Source: Datura wrightii
Lineage: Eukaryota > Streptophyta > Magnoliopsida > Solanales > Solanaceae
Assembly (NCBI GenBank): GCA_035772735.1
Contig: JASDFA010000016.1
Span: 177,635,001 to 177,699,000 of the forward strand
Length of the DNA: 64,000 nucleotides
Reading direction: 5' to 3'
Position numbers and translations under genes: made by a program. A model generated the notes under the pieces. It was not told the DNA's origin, ran no database searches, and saw nothing but the letters and a program-made list of their open reading frames with translations. This document shows positions 20,288-33,573 of this stretch, piece after piece; position 1 is the stretch's first letter, and every line of letters starts with the position of its first letter.

Positions 20288-20828
20288 TAGGGATGTGCAA
20301 AAACAGTTAAACCAGTAACCCAAACCGATATTTGAGTTATTGAATTAATGATTTAAGTTATTGGTTTAATGGTTTGATTATCGGTTTACTATCCCAAGTT
20401 ATTGAGTTAATCGTTCGGTTATCGGTTTGACCACTTTTTTTAACGGATTAACTGTATTAATTTATAATTTTAGCCTTCAATATATGAAGTATCTAAACAA
20501 GAAGATGAAATGGGTGTCGATGAAAAGTGAAGGGGATGGTGTTTTAATTTAAATTAAAGTTGATTGTTTTAACTGAGCTAGTTCTATATGTTTTTTCTCT
20601 TTTCACCCGCTTTTTTTTGTTTAACTAAACATACTTATGACTTATGAGATTTTTCATATGAGATCTTACCGGTAAACCTAATAACCGAACCGATAACGAT
20701 CAATAACTGATTAACCGATATCTTAACGGTTCTTTAACGGTTTAGCATGTCTAGAAACCGATAACCGATAAGTAAAATCGTCAACTTTCAAAATCAAACC
20801 GAACCGAACTGACCAATACGCAGCCCTA
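20288..20828. mobile_element. hAT-like non-autonomous element (MITE)
   Basis: The left end TAGGGATGTGCAAAA and the reverse complement of the right end TAGGGCTGCGTATTGG form an imperfect terminal inverted repeat of the hAT style. Flanking 8-mers CCTCCAAT and CCCCCAAC agree at six of eight bases, consistent with an aged 8-bp target duplication. The interior is packed with AACCGATAACCGA-type motifs in both orientations, as seen in many plant hAT MITEs. There is no transposase. Confidence 0.6.
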
Positions 20829-22386
20829 CCCCCAACGTCCCATTCTTTTCAAAAAGAAATGATGATATATTATTATTATTATTATTATTAGAAAAATGCA
20901 TTTATTCTTTTTATTTGAAATAAACTAAAATTTGCACCTTAATATCGTTCTTGTTATATTGAACTAACTATATTCATTTTCTATCAACAAATTAATATCG
21001 CATTCATGTCTATTATTATTTTTACTACCACTGCTATATTATTACGACAATTGCTTACCAAAAGCATTTTACCCTTATTATATAATATGAGGATTATTGA
21101 GCAAATCATTCAAAATTACTATCGTTAAATTACATCAAATAAATAAATGTGTTCATATACAGAGCACATTTAATTATTGTTTATTTTTATGCATTTATTT
21201 ACTTGACTATTTAAATCATTTCTCTGGTTCTCTCTGAATATAAATAAATATGGTGTCATTTACCCTTTCAAAACTACACATCATTCTTTACTCTCATTCT
21301 TCTCGGATATAATTTACACATTTTATTACAACTCTCAACTTTTTCTCCCTAATTATTCTATTTTTATTATTACTATCAAAATCCTGAGACCTGATCACAA
21401 CAGTTTCAGGCAAGACTCAAATGATCCATAACACTTCTATCTTTTTTTTCAATTTTAACTTACTAATTAACTTGTAAAAAAGAAAAGTAAAATTTTATTT
21501 TTCTGGGGCTGCACAGGCTGGAGTTTATTTATTTATTTATTTATTTATTATGATTGTCCACTGCATGCTTAGAATAATATATATTTTCTTGAACGTGTGT
21601 TTATTCAAATTCATTAAAAAAAAAAAAATCTTTTTCAAATCTAAATATTGTATGAATTATATTTCTAAAAATATAAAAAATATTTTCATGAACATTTTGC
21701 TTTAAGTCATAATTTGACAATACCTATCTGCTATATTTTATTGTCATTTATATGTTTAGCAATTATAATATTTCAAGCATTCTCAGATTTTAATCTAACT
21801 TTTATGTAATATTATACTTAAATCTCTTTTTTCATTGTATTATTTTTTACATCTAATATCTAACTTATACTTAGTCATTTTCTACGCTCAATTATCTTAC
21901 TATTTGATATTTAAGCTACTTTACCTTCTTTTTTTTTTTTAATAGATATAATCATTTTGCTATGTTTCTTCTAACTATATTACTATGTTATACGTTTATT
22001 ATTTTCAAATCTATTTTTATCTCTTAGATATAAGAAGGAGAAATTCAAGGTTGAGCTTTTTACCCTTTCTTCTCTTTACTTGTTACTTGTTTAAAGTCTA
22101 TATTGTTTTATTTTGATGCACTAATTGTTTAATACCATTTAATCATAAACTTTTCTTTAAGTTTATTGACCTCCCCAATAGCTCGTTCATGCCTCCTGCA
22201 TATTAAGTTAGGAATGGGTTGGATGAACAAAAATATTATAGGGCACACTTTAAGTAATAAGATAAATTCAGGTAATTGGATAGATAAACGGACGTGACAA
22301 AAATTGATCGGAGAAGAATATGACAATGAACTTTGAAATTGTCTTTGGTAGATAAGCCGAGCACTGATTCGAATTAGTTAAAATTA
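20829..22386. other. AT-rich non-coding DNA
   Basis: Only simple sequence is visible, such as (ATT)n near 20870-20890 and (TTTA)n near 21525-21550. No gene is supported. Confidence 0.5.
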
Positions 22387-22391
22387 ATATA

Positions 22392-22646
22392 TGTTATGAA
22401 ATAATAAATCAAGATGAAGAATATTGTAGAGAAAAAGAGAAAAGAGAATAATTCTTATTTCTCTTGAAGGATGAAATACAATGGGGGAGAATCCCTTTAT
22501 TTATAGGGTAGACTAACCCTAATTTAGACATTCACTATAATACAAATATACATTAAAAGCATATCTGATTGCAAGCTTATCCAATCGTAAGTTTATCCAG
22601 TTGCAGGCTTATCCAATGAATATCCACATAATATAATATATTTATA
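22392..22646 (-). repeat. 3' LTR of the nested copia element
   Basis: It starts TGTTATGAAATAATAA and ends in a degraded TTTATA next to the reverse complement of a polypurine tract (CTCCCCCTTGG). It matches 32128-32406 across its length, including the repeated GCTTATCCAATCG-like phrases. Confidence 0.88.
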
Positions 22647-22659
22647 CTCCCCCTTGGAT

Positions 22660-24349
22660 ATTCATTAATAGACAATATGCCTCGCTAAAACCTTACTAGA
22701 AAAAATTCAGTGGAAAAAAATTCTAGTAAAGGAGAAAGAATACACATATCTAATAATATGCATTTTGGCTGCCTCATCAAAAACATTACAAGGAAAATCT
22801 AGTGGGACAAAGTCTTACAAAGAAAAAAGAGTACAACGCGTATTAACTCCTCCTGATAAGAACATCAATTCAAAAACTTGAATCTTCGCATCCCACTCTT
22901 GTGCACCATCTTCTCTAAAGTTGTAGTTGGTAGAGACTTGGTGAATTAATCAGCTATATTATCACTTGAACGAATCTGTTGCAGGTTGATATCACCATTC
23001 TTTGGAGCTCATGTGTTTAGAAAAGTTTTAGCGAAATGTGTTTTGTTCTATCCCCTTTTATGAATCCTCCATTTAGTTGTGATATGCATGTTGCATTATC
23101 TTTGTATAAGATTGTGGGTATTTTGTCATAGTTCGAACAACATTTTTCTTGAATGAGATGTATGATTGACTTTAGTCACATACATTCTCGACATGATTTA
23201 TGAATAGCTATTTTCAGGTCTTGTCGTATTAGCAAGATACATTAGTGCACCAACCACATTAAAATATAGTACCTCAGGACCAAGAATTTTCTCATTCTTT
23301 TCTTGAGGTTGAAATGGATCCTTATTCACATTAAGTGATCAAACAATCATTCAATATTTAATGGATGTGCTTCATTTATATAAAATCACTTCACCTATAT
23401 AAATTCGTTTCAATAGTGTTTCCTATGTAAGTAGATTGATGGACAAAGATATCGTTTTTTCAAATGTTCAATTTGCAAACTAAGATATAACTTTGTCTTT
23501 CTAAGATATTCCCACCTCAAATTTCTTCTTGAAATAATCAATTGCCTTTAGAAACTCTGCTGGAGTTCCAATGAGGTTTATGTCATCAACATAAATAGAG
23601 AGTACAATAAACCTCAATACTATTTTCTTATTAAAAATACCAAGATAGCCAAAGTCATTATTATATCCTTTGTCAATGAATATTCGCTAAAGTGATTAGG
23701 TAACATCCTCCTTATTTGATTTTCTCCATATAAGGATTATGAATAAGTTTACAGGAACTTATCAATGCTTCAGATATTTTGAAATCTTTTGAAAATTTTC
23801 ATATGAATTTTATCAAGTGACAACATTCATTAGTATTTAAATGCATGACATCTTCTAGTGTTTGAACTATAGGTCCAATAAGCTTTATGCTTATCAAGAT
23901 GCGTTGTTTCACTTGATAATTATTTCTACATTAGCATGCTTTAACAGAAGTAGAATTCAGATCTTCACAATATTGCGTGCTATATTGTATCAAAGATATC
24001 GCTGACGATATATCATTTGTATCATTTTCAATTTGAAATAACTCATTGAGATCTCATCACTTTCAACGTTTTTATTAGGTACCTAAGCCTTTCACGAGGC
24101 TTCATGAAGTATTATGTCGTAAGCTCTTCAAGAGCGCATTGCCTTCTTATTATGATTATTTGCTCCATTCTTTTTTCAAAGACTATTGCAATAAAAATTG
24201 ATTGTTCTACAATGCTTCATGCATACTATAGACTTTGTTTTTCAGATACATTAATTTAATAGGAGCTTTTGTACCTAAATATGAAATTAATTTTAGGCCA
24301 ACAAATACTTCAGGCATTTGGCTTGAATTATTTTTGAATGAGGATCATA
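22660..24349 (-). pseudogene. Copia RT and RNase H remnant (3' part of pol)
   Basis: Reading minus from 24349, the RT palm motif appears as SIYVDDINLIGTP around 23590, then KKKFEVG near 23530, the RNase H entry GPEVLYFNVVGALMYLAN near 23260, and the copia tail ADLFTK-like / VHKSGMRR region near 22900. Stops and frameshifts occur throughout. The upstream half of pol lies beyond the inserted solo LTR, from 28077 onward. Confidence 0.82.
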
Positions 24350-24354
24350 CTAAT
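24350..24354. repeat. Target-site duplication CTAAT (left)
   Basis: CTAAT here equals CTAAT at 28072-28076 and brackets the solo LTR exactly. Confidence 0.92.
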
Positions 24355-26251
24355 TGTTACACCCCAAAAAATTTTTGGTAATTATTTTATGTTTGTATGC
24401 TATGTTAGGGTTGTATATTTGCCGTAGATGACCAGGAAAATGTGTACGAATGAAGAACCGAAGAGTATGTGAAATTCATAAATAAGGATCAACTTTAAAT
24501 AACCATATATCCTAGTATATAATGCATTAGAAGCCCCACGACCTATCAAATTAAAGGTCTTTGAATCTAGTTTTCATAACATCAAATGACTCGTTAATCG
24601 GAGTTCGGAATAAAAAGTTATAGGCATTTTACGGTGGCACTATCGGGCAGTGACATGGCCACCGCCCAAACACCTTTATATTTTAAGTTTTTGGTTATGA
24701 AATCATTTTCAAATTTTCCAGGTTTGAGGTGCTTGCTTACCCTCTAAAATTCTCTCTCTTTTCCAGTAGCAAAGCCTTAGAAACCAAGAGAAAATCTCTC
24801 AAGAAAACACCACCAAAACTCAAGCAAAAGTTGATGGAAGTGAAAGCAACATTGCGGTGAAGTTGTTGCTGCCTTGTAGCTTCATTTTGGCAGTGTTGTT
24901 GTTGCGTGTTTGAGACTATTTTGAGCTAATTTTATACTCCATCTTAGTAGGAATTATTCAAAAGAAATAGTAAGTCACTTCCCTCTTTTGAAATCTCTAA
25001 TAAGTGTATGAATTTTCGAAGGAAAACTAGAAGAAAGTTATGGTTTGTATGTTGACTTATTGTAGTTGTTGTGTTGTTATTTTGCTGCGTTTTGGGCAGC
25101 AAGATTGCTGATTTATTGGGAAGTGATTTGGAGGAAAATACTCCTATTATATCCAACAATATTCTCATGCCAAGGGTAAGTATTTCTAATTGCTTAACTT
25201 GTCTAAAAATCGTAGCTAAAGCTAGAAGTTGGAGGTTATGTTGGGTTGCCATTGTTGGTATGTTGTTGTTGAAGTTCTGCTCGTTTTTGAAGGTTGGAAT
25301 AGTTGTGTTTTGATGAGAATATACTCTATATTTGTGGTAGTTTTTGATGATAAAAGTGAGGTAATTTCCTACCTCTATTTTCCCCCAAAGTTGTAGAAAC
25401 AAGTTGAAATAAGAAATGCTAAGTGTTGCCTTATTTGTTTGTGTTGTGACTGCCTATTGATGTAACATTTTGGCTGGATAAATTGGCTTGAAACAGCCTT
25501 GTCACTTGGTGATAAACTCAAGTAATTTAAGGGGCTAAAGTTCTGGTTGTTGAAAGAAAGAAACAACATAAGAAAGCTCGCCGGAAAAAAAAGGTATGTA
25601 AGGCGCTCTTTGTCTCTTGATTTTCAAGCCCGAATTCATGCTGAGGATTAATCCGGCATTCCCATGTACTTGAGCTTCTATAGTAGCATATTATGGTTCT
25701 TCCTAGTTGTTAGAATTACTTGGTATTAAGTTGTGTATTTTTTAAAGAATTGAAACACATGAATGTAAAGCGGAGAGGACAATTGCATTCGATTATGGTC
25801 ATAGTTGTAAATTGATTCTGAAGTCCCCTCGGTGTAGGCATTGTGAGCTGGTCCTTTACATTACATTATATGTTTGCGGCTTCAAAGTTGTTTCACATTA
25901 TGGTTGCTAAGGAAATTGGTAAACATGGCAAGACGACGACGCATGGGCAAACCTAATAGTTGAAATCGGTTTTAACTCAATAAGGGTTAACGAGGGTAAC
26001 AAAATAAAATTTTCCTACAACAGTTACCTACCCTCTTATATTCATGTTTTAAGGTGTCTAGGGCCATGAGAATCTTCCTCGATCCCTCTCCCTTAAGCTA
26101 AGAGACTAATTAATATGTTTCTTAATTAACCGATACGTTAAACTTGGAAGATAGAACCCGAATGGGTAAACTATTGATATTTCTACGGGACCATCTTTAT
26201 TGGCAGGTTATGCACAATATCTTGATGTTAACATGTTAGACGAAAATCATA

Positions 26252-26257
<6 letters not shown>

Positions 26258-26314
<57 letters not shown>
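26258..26314. repeat. (TA)n microsatellite
   Basis: A perfect TA run within the solo LTR. Confidence 0.95.
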
Positions 26315-26318
<4 letters not shown>

Positions 26319-27717
26319 TATGCTTACATTCAAATTACGCGCTAAAGCGGCAAGGATTGCCTTTAGAAAGTCGTTATATGTTTATTAGAGCTCTTGAGTT
26401 ATCTAGACCTCCTGAGAATTGCAGGCTTTAAGTAGACACATCGCATGTTCTTTGAAAGTTGTAGATATGTAAGGAAATTAACGTAAGTGTAAAAGTTGAG
26501 GCGCTAGTAGCAAAGGAGAGATAAGAGTAAATGTTAGACCTTTTGAGGTAATATGTGAGGTATATGCCTTCTATCCGTAGTTGATTTCAAGAACCTTTGA
26601 GCAACGTTAAAATATGAGCAAGACAAGTTTAACAGACAAGGTTGGCAATTAGGTAAGAAGGTAAGTGCGTACAAGAATTGCTGGAATAGTGAACACGAGA
26701 GTAAATAATTAGGTAGGGAATGACGAATCCTGTTTGGAAAAGAATTTAAGATGAATACGAAAAGTAGAGCTAAAGGTTGTTAAATTTGATGATAAGTGTT
26801 ACGATTGTTAATGAATTAGGCAAATAGCTAGAAAGATTTACCCTGTTCTAAAGACGTTTAGCAAAAGAGTTATAAATAAAGTTGTTTATGTTCAGTTGTG
26901 CTAAGCTAATGAAAGTCCATTAAAGTATTAACTCCTTAAGAAATAATTAAAATCAAATATTTTGAGATAGTGACTCAAGTTAAAGAGAAGTTCTTCATTG
27001 TACTATTAAACAATTATCTTTGATTATTTGTTCTAAGATGGATTAACTTTTTAAAGTTTTAAAGGATTTTATTTTTCTTGGAAGTTTCTAAAATGTTTAT
27101 AATGATGCTAAGATTTTCTAAGCTCCACATATATCGCAATGTTTCACATGAGCTTTTCCTACGTTGTCTGAAGCACGACTATAAGTCTTTATTTATCTTA
27201 AGGCAGCCCCTAGACAGTTGCCTAGCATATGCATATTAAAGAGCTCCAGGTTTGACATACACAAGTTATATATTCCTGTTCATAAGTTACCTCGAGATGT
27301 GATATGATGTGCAATGAATGAGGTATGCTCACAATTCTTGATATGAAAGTATGAAAGTCAAACGAGTATAAGCATGAAATGAATGCTAAGATTGTTAATA
27401 GAAAATGTTAGGTTAAGTGATTTCTCTCTGCTCCTCGTGTTAGAATTGCTTGGAGATATTTAAAATCATGAACGTGAGTCTACACATGTCTTTATGATAT
27501 TCCAGTTCTAGGAACTTCCCTAGAATTCATTCACAGCATATGTATGTATTTAAGTGCTAAACGAAAGACCTATATGTGTATGGCATAATTGTAGTACTAG
27601 GGGTGGTGGTAAGATCCTACACATGTTATAGTTACTGATCAACATATTTTATGGTTTCCATTATTCAGATAGTTTGTATGAGCTCTGTCAGCTCCATTTA
27701 TGATAGTGATTAAGATT

Positions 27718-27840
27718 TCTTTTTATTTTACCCCGGTGTGGTACATCGGCCGGAGATATTTTTATTTTACTCTGGTGTGGTACATCGGCTGGAGATATTT
27801 TTATTTTACCCCGGTGTGGTACATCGGCTGGAGATATTTT
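27718..27840. repeat. Three 39-bp tandem repeats in the solo LTR
   Basis: Each unit carries TATTTTACCCCGGTGTGG and then TACATCGGCCGGAGATA. The copies differ at a few bases. They lie about 230-350 bp before the LTR's right end. Confidence 0.9.
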
Positions 27841-28076
27841 ATATATGGATTTACGGTTGGCTGGTCGCTGGCATTACAATTATAGTTTCTTTCTTGTGCA
27901 TTTCTTAATTGCATTTTCATCTCATTATAGAGTTATTATCAGGATTCAGTTTCCAGGATTCCAGGTTGTTACCATTCCTTATTTCTGGTTCAGTTATCTT
28001 GAGTTCAGTTATGTTATAGTAAGTTGTTATCAATTACAGGTTGCGCCCTACCCCAGTTTTAGGGCGTGACACTAAT

Positions 28077-30190
28077 GATAATTTACAATATATTTCTTAG
28101 TTGTTTATTCTCTCCCCCTTGTGTTAGAAACACTAACATGTATCCATGATCTTCTTTGGAGAATTCATTTATGTGCATCGTGATAGACTCATTAATCATA
28201 TATCGCACATCAAAGGTTGTTAGATGAAAAAATATTTGATACCTGACCCTAAACCAATTGAGAGAGAGAGGATTAATCATAATTTATTAGTCAACATACA
28301 AGTGTTATTGTATGTAATATATCATATTATAGACCAACTCACTAAGCCTTGTTCTCTAAGCAATGGTTCAACTATTTATCGAAGACATTCAACATCAAAC
28401 CACCTTATATATAAACCAACATTATCAAGATGAATTGTCTTGATTACACAATCTAAAAATTATGCTTTTAACTCAATTAATATTGAGAAAGCATCTTTGT
28501 AAATATCAAACTACAGGTTGACAATAAACGCACAAACTATCTTATAGATGTATCAATTTAAGATATCACATGGCAGGTGATGACCTATATTCACCTTATA
28601 TATTTTTCAGAACTTTGGAAATTCAGTCCCAACATTAGCTGGTACAATCAATTTATCATGAGAACAAACAACACCAAAGATTTCTTGAAGAAACTTCTAG
28701 TTCTTCGATATATTTTGAACACCCAATTAACACATCATATTAGGATGACCAAAACGGTCATGTCAACTGATAAAAATTACCTGTACTAGTAAACTTCAGA
28801 TTTACCATGATATGTATTATTTATTTTTGTAAACTTGAGGTTTACTTACTTTATGAATTTCACATCAATAAATTTTCGATTTAATGTAGCATGTGATTTC
28901 ATCATGCTTATATTTGTAGTATAAATCGGATGACCTTTCATACATATTTCTTACTCATAGTAATTTGGAGATATTTAATCTTCCAATCATTTGTAGTCTC
29001 AATATGATAACTGTTCTTATTGTTGGTAAACTTCATATTTACTATAATTTGTGTTTCGATCATAACAACTTCGTATATTTCAATATAGGATAAATAAATA
29101 AACTTTTTCAGAAGCTTTTAATTTATTTTTTACGATAAGATATTGTTAGGACACTACTATGTTATCATTCTTGCAGATAAATAATCAACCTCCCTTGGGC
29201 ACCAGGAACACTAATTTATATTACCAAATATTGTTTAGATACTTCCGATATCATGAAAGCAAATTTAGACATTGCCGATGTTATGAAATAAACAGTAAAT
29301 ATTGAGTTCTAAATTTCATTATTTCAAGCTTTTACTACTTCGGGAGTAGATTGCAAGTTTTACTATTTTAGGAGTAAATTGTAAGATTTACTATACTTCA
29401 GGAGTAAATTGTGGCGTGCTTATTATGTCGGGAGTACTTAATTATTGAATTAACTCCTTGCTACCAGTCTCTGCTTGCTATCATGTTGGCGAAAGCAGGG
29501 GTTTTGATAGATTGCACGTTTTACTACTTCAGGAGTAAATTGCAAATTTACTATTTCAAGAATAATGCATAGAATATTAAGAATGATTCTCTCAATTATT
29601 CTGCCTCTTCTGGAGGTGTGTCGTGATAGCTTCACAACCAAGAATATATTCTTGTTTATAAATTTTACTAAATATTATTGTGTTCACTTTAGGGATGGAT
29701 CTGTAATTGTAACATTTATCAAAAGTTCTCATTCTTCAGGAATGAAACATAATCATCTGAATATGCCTTAAGCATATCAAATTGTGATAACTTAAAATCT
29801 CTTTTAAAACATTGCTATTTCGAAAGTATATCAAGACACATATAATATAGATAATTTTTCTGATCTAACGTATTTTCAATTATAATTACGATCCTATAAA
29901 AATATTATTATTTTTGATAATTATAAACATAAATAAATTTAATCCCAATGAGATTTTCAAAAGTGTCACTCAGATACTTTTAATCAACTGAAAATCAAGG
30001 CTCTTGTGCTTTATGCAGAACCGCCGTTTTTAGTTTGCATTTATCTGTAGTATCTAAAAGAAATTTTTATATAAAAATCAAGCTTATGCAATAATTTATA
30101 TTACCTTCTTTCATGAGTTACACCAAATACTAGATCTGTAGGCAAAACCTAGGATCAGTTGGGCAAGAAACTACTGCCACAAGAAATTAG
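28077..30190 (-). pseudogene. Upstream half of the nested copia pol (decayed integrase region)
   Basis: This resumes the copia element after the solo LTR. Fragments such as FRVRYQIFFHLT and ITMHINEF near 28150-28260 come from the decayed integrase-RT linker. No continuous domain survives further right. Between 29331 and 29560 four diverged 36-bp repeats (TTTACTACTTCRGGAGTAAATTGC type) occur. Everything here is heavily mutated. Confidence 0.5.
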
Positions 30191-30193
30191 TAA

Positions 30194-31554
30194 GAGCCCA
30201 TTTGGAAAGTCATCTGATAATTGAATTTAAATATAATTGAGTGTAATTACACATTTTGACATATTTATTTGGCTAGATAATTACACGAACAACAGGGAAT
30301 TGAGTGTAATTGGGAGGGTATAATTACACTCTCCAATTCCTATGGGGAAGGTGAGTAATGCAGGTAATTACATGGTGTAATTATAAGGTTACTTTTTAAT
30401 TTGTTTATTTATATTATTATTTTTAATTTATTTTCTTTATTTCTTCATTTTAATTTCTAGTTTATTTTTGTTATTTTAATTTTAAAATATTTTTTATAGT
30501 ATATTATTTATCTTTTATTTTCTTTCTTCTCATTTTTCGACCATTACTTCTTGTGATTCTATGTAATTGCTCGTATTTTTTATTTTTATTTTTATTTTTA
30601 TTTTTTAATTTAAAAAAAATACATTATTATTCTAATTTTTGAATTAACATAGAATTTCATTATTTAATTATGTTATAGACTTGTTTTCATTTTCTTTTGA
30701 ATTATATCTACTTAAGTTATATTGGAACTTATTTTAAGTTATGTTGAAATTTGATACAAGAGTATTATATTTACTTCTTTTTTTTTGAATATATATATAT
30801 ATATATATATATTATATTTTTGGTTCTAATTTATTTGTTTTAGTAGTATTGACTTGTTATTTCACATTGCATGTCATTCATTTTTTAGTTAGAATTAATA
30901 GATTATTATTTGTCAAATATTTGAATACTTTTATGATATTATGTTTATAATATTAATATTTTTTTCAAACATGCATTCTATGATATTCTTAAAAAATATG
31001 AATTTTAGTTTTTATAATTAATTAAATTAAAATATTTTAATTTAAAAATATGTATATATTATCTTTTTAATCATATTAGTTAAAAAGATATATTTATTAA
31101 TTATTATATTTTTTAGAGATAATATGTATACCTAATTTAATATCATTTATAAAGACATATATTTGTCAAATATTAATTTTTGATAATTAATTTTTATTTT
31201 TAAAAATTAATCTAACTATTATTTTTTTAATCATATTAGTTGAAAATATATATTTATTAATTATTATATTTTTTAGAGATAACATGTATCTTAAAGACAT
31301 AATTTAATATAATTTATAAAGACATATATTTGTCAAATATTAATTTTTGATAATTAACTTTTATTTTTAAAAATTAATCTAACTGCGTAATTACAGTTAT
31401 GCAACCAAACAGTACACGTAATTACATTGAAATTACATCATGGCAAACAAACAGATCATTATAATTAATATATTATATAATTACTAGATTGTGTAATTAC
31501 TATCTTAATAATTTCATCAATTTCAACTACACAGTGACTTTTTAAACAAACCTT
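30194..31554. mobile_element. PIF/Harbinger (Tourist-like) non-autonomous element
   Basis: It is flanked by TAA on both sides (30191-30193 and 31555-31557), the usual Harbinger target. The left end GAGCCCATTTGGAAAGTCA pairs with the reverse complement of the right end (AAGGTTTGTTTAAAAAGTCA) as an imperfect terminal inverted repeat. GTAATTAC-type motifs recur near both ends. It carries no transposase but has an internal tandem duplication with a 160-bp period (about 31063-31384). It sits inside the copia 5' region. Confidence 0.62.
31063..31384. repeat. 160-bp tandem duplication within the Harbinger-like element
   Basis: Two copies of a block starting TTTTTAATCATATTAGTT and ending AAAAATTAATCTAACT lie head to tail. 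They are nearly identical apart from short indels. Confidence 0.85.
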
Positions 31555-32127
31555 TAACGCTTTGTTCCTTTTCATCGGCAATTGGAAAAAAAAAAATCAC
31601 AAAACACGTTTGCAACATTAAATTGTTAACACAAACTTTGACGATGCCGTCGTTTTCACCGTAAAGGTAAGATTGTTAATCAATATCTGTGATCAAACTG
31701 TGATACGAATTTTTAACAAATTAAACCCTAACATTAGTTTCACAAGCATATATATCATCTACGCTATTTATTAAAACTATTACAGACATACGCAATAAAA
31801 GTAAATAGTCAGGATGATATTTGTGTATAATATAAGCAACACATAAACACAAATTTTAATTAAACATAAAATCGATATTTATCTTTTAAAGCGTGATCGC
31901 GAATCAAACCTTCAAGCACGAGCAAAATTGTCCATGTAATCATCCTCCATTTCTCCGTCTTCTATTGTGTAACCCGAATGGTACCAAAATCTACGAAATT
32001 CAGTGCATGAATTTCTCTTCATTCTTAGTGTTGTACTAAAGTACAATTGCTACTAGACCCTCTCAGACATAGGACAAATTTGTAAATGGTATGAAACTCA
32101 GTTGGTCAGAATCTCGTGTTGATAACG

Positions 32128-32367
32128 TGTTATGAAATAATAAAGTAAGAGGAAGAATATTGTAGAGAAAGAGAGAAGAGAGGATAATTCTTATTTCTCT
32201 TGAGGGATAAAATACGATGAGGAAGAATCCTTTTATTTATAGCGGTAAACTAATACTAACTTAGACATTCACTATAACACAAATATACATTAAAATCTTA
32301 TCTGATTGCAAGCTTATCCTATCGTAAGTTTATCCAGTTGTAGGCTTATCTAATGAATATCCATGTA

Positions 32368-32404
<37 letters not shown>

Positions 32405-32406
32405 CA
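32128..32406 (-). repeat. 5' LTR of the nested copia element
   Basis: It starts TGTTATGAAATAATAA and ends in (TA)n followed by TAACA. To its left lies GTGTTGATAACG, the reverse complement of the primer site. The TA expansion (32373-32403) lengthens it relative to the 3' LTR. Confidence 0.85.
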
Positions 32407-32643
32407 ACATAGGCTCAATCTACCTTATTTATAATCATATTATTATATAAGTGGAAAACCCTAAGTTGAAAGTTAGATTACCATTTTGCCCCTCCACTAA
32501 ATTACAATTTAATTAATACATAATTAAATATTAATATTTCATCATATCATATCATATCATATCATATTTATATATTTATTATTATATAAATAGGAAGCCA
32601 AAAAGTAAAAGTTAAAATAAGTAAATAATAATAAATAAATATA

Positions 32644-32704
<61 letters not shown>

Positions 32705-32826
32705 TATTATACTAATTAAAAGTGAAAATTTCTTATCTTAAAAGTTGGATTACCATTTTGCCTCTGTAATAAATTAAAATATAATAAAATATATAATTCA
32801 ATAATAATATTTTATCATCAAATATC

Positions 32827-32884
<58 letters not shown>

Positions 32885-33573
32885 TGTATGTATGTATGTA
32901 TGTATGTATAAGTCATTTATTGAACTAAGTAAATGAGGAGGATTGTTTCACCTGCTAGTAATTATTGTAGGTTACACTTTTATATTTTTTAAATTACTAT
33001 TTCTTATACTACTTTTTCATCTTCTAAGCTTCTACCGGTCACAATAGTATTTATACACAATCCTCTAATAAAGATCTGTACCATTAAGCAGATTCTATGA
33101 AAAATATATGTCTTTGTGTCATGATCATACTCTACACCTTTTAATAGGTAATGAAGTTGTTGCATTCTTTCTTCTTCTTTTTGATAGTTTTTCAAATATT
33201 TTCTGATTTACCTTCTTATTTAGTTGTTATTGGTATTTTAGGTTTATATGAAATGTCCATAAACTTGATAGAAGCAGCTTCAAACCAATAGATTAAATTT
33301 ACTCTTGGCTCGTGGCTTATATTTATGCCTATTATGGTAACTTATATTTTATGTAATTCTTGCACTTTTCTACATAAGTGTTAAAATATTTTTTATTTTC
33401 ATTTTATTTAGGTGATCTTGTCACATTTTACACTTAATCATCATCAAAGCATGATTGGCAAACTAAGGTAACCAAAACGTCAGTTCAATCATTTTGAATT
33501 TACACTTATCGTAACTCTATATTTAATTATTTAGTGTAGATATACACGTGTGAAGCACGTGTCCAGAAACTAA
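32407..33573 (+). mobile_element. Helitron-like sequence with a 3' hairpin and CTAA end
   Basis: The right end reads CACGTG-TGAAG-CACGTG (33545-33561), then eight bases, then CTAA followed by T. This is a Helitron-style terminus, with a hairpin shortly before CTRR and a host T. A phrase AAAGTTRGATTACCATTTTGCC occurs at about 32470 and 32745, so two related 5' parts may be stacked. The exact start is uncertain. It contains (AAT)n 32645-32704, (TA)n 32833-32857 and (TATG)n 32856-32909, with no RepHel helicase. Confidence 0.42.
32856..32909. repeat. (TATG)n microsatellite
   Basis: About 13 perfect tetranucleotide units following a (TA)n run. Confidence 0.95.

Larger units (their letters stand above)
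24355..28071 (+). mobile_element. Solo gypsy-type LTR, 3.7 kb, inside copia pol
   Basis: It begins TGTTACACCCC and ends GGGCGTGACA, is flanked by a perfect 5-bp duplication CTAAT, and has no gag or pol. The ends resemble the LTR family at 4539-7131, here on the plus strand. It contains a (TA)n run and a triple 39-bp repeat. A solo LTR forms when the two LTRs of an inserted element recombine. It interrupts the copia RT-integrase region, so it is younger than that copia element. Open frames inside it have no similarity I recognise. Confidence 0.9.
22392..32406 (-). mobile_element. Ty1/copia retrotransposon with two nested insertions
   Basis: Related LTRs lie at 22392-22646 and 32128-32406 in the same orientation. 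The minus-strand order is 5' LTR at right, primer site TATCAACACGAG, decayed integrase (near 28100-28500), RT and RNase H (24349-22700), polypurine tract (CCAAGGGGGAG, just right of 22646) and 3' LTR at left. Removing the solo LTR (24355-28071 plus TSD) and the Harbinger-like insert (30194-31554 plus TSD) leaves about 4.9 kb, the normal size of a copia element. Flanks ATATA (22387-22391) and ACATA (32407-32411) may be an aged TSD. Confidence 0.85.

Noticed and set aside
24944..25569. Open frames of 60-152 codons on both strands
   Set aside because: They lie within the solo LTR defined by TSD CTAAT; no motif is seen, and the overlap on both strands suggests chance.
26200..26388. Open frame with alternating Tyr-Ile
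   Set aside because: Artefact of a (TA)n microsatellite within a solo LTR.
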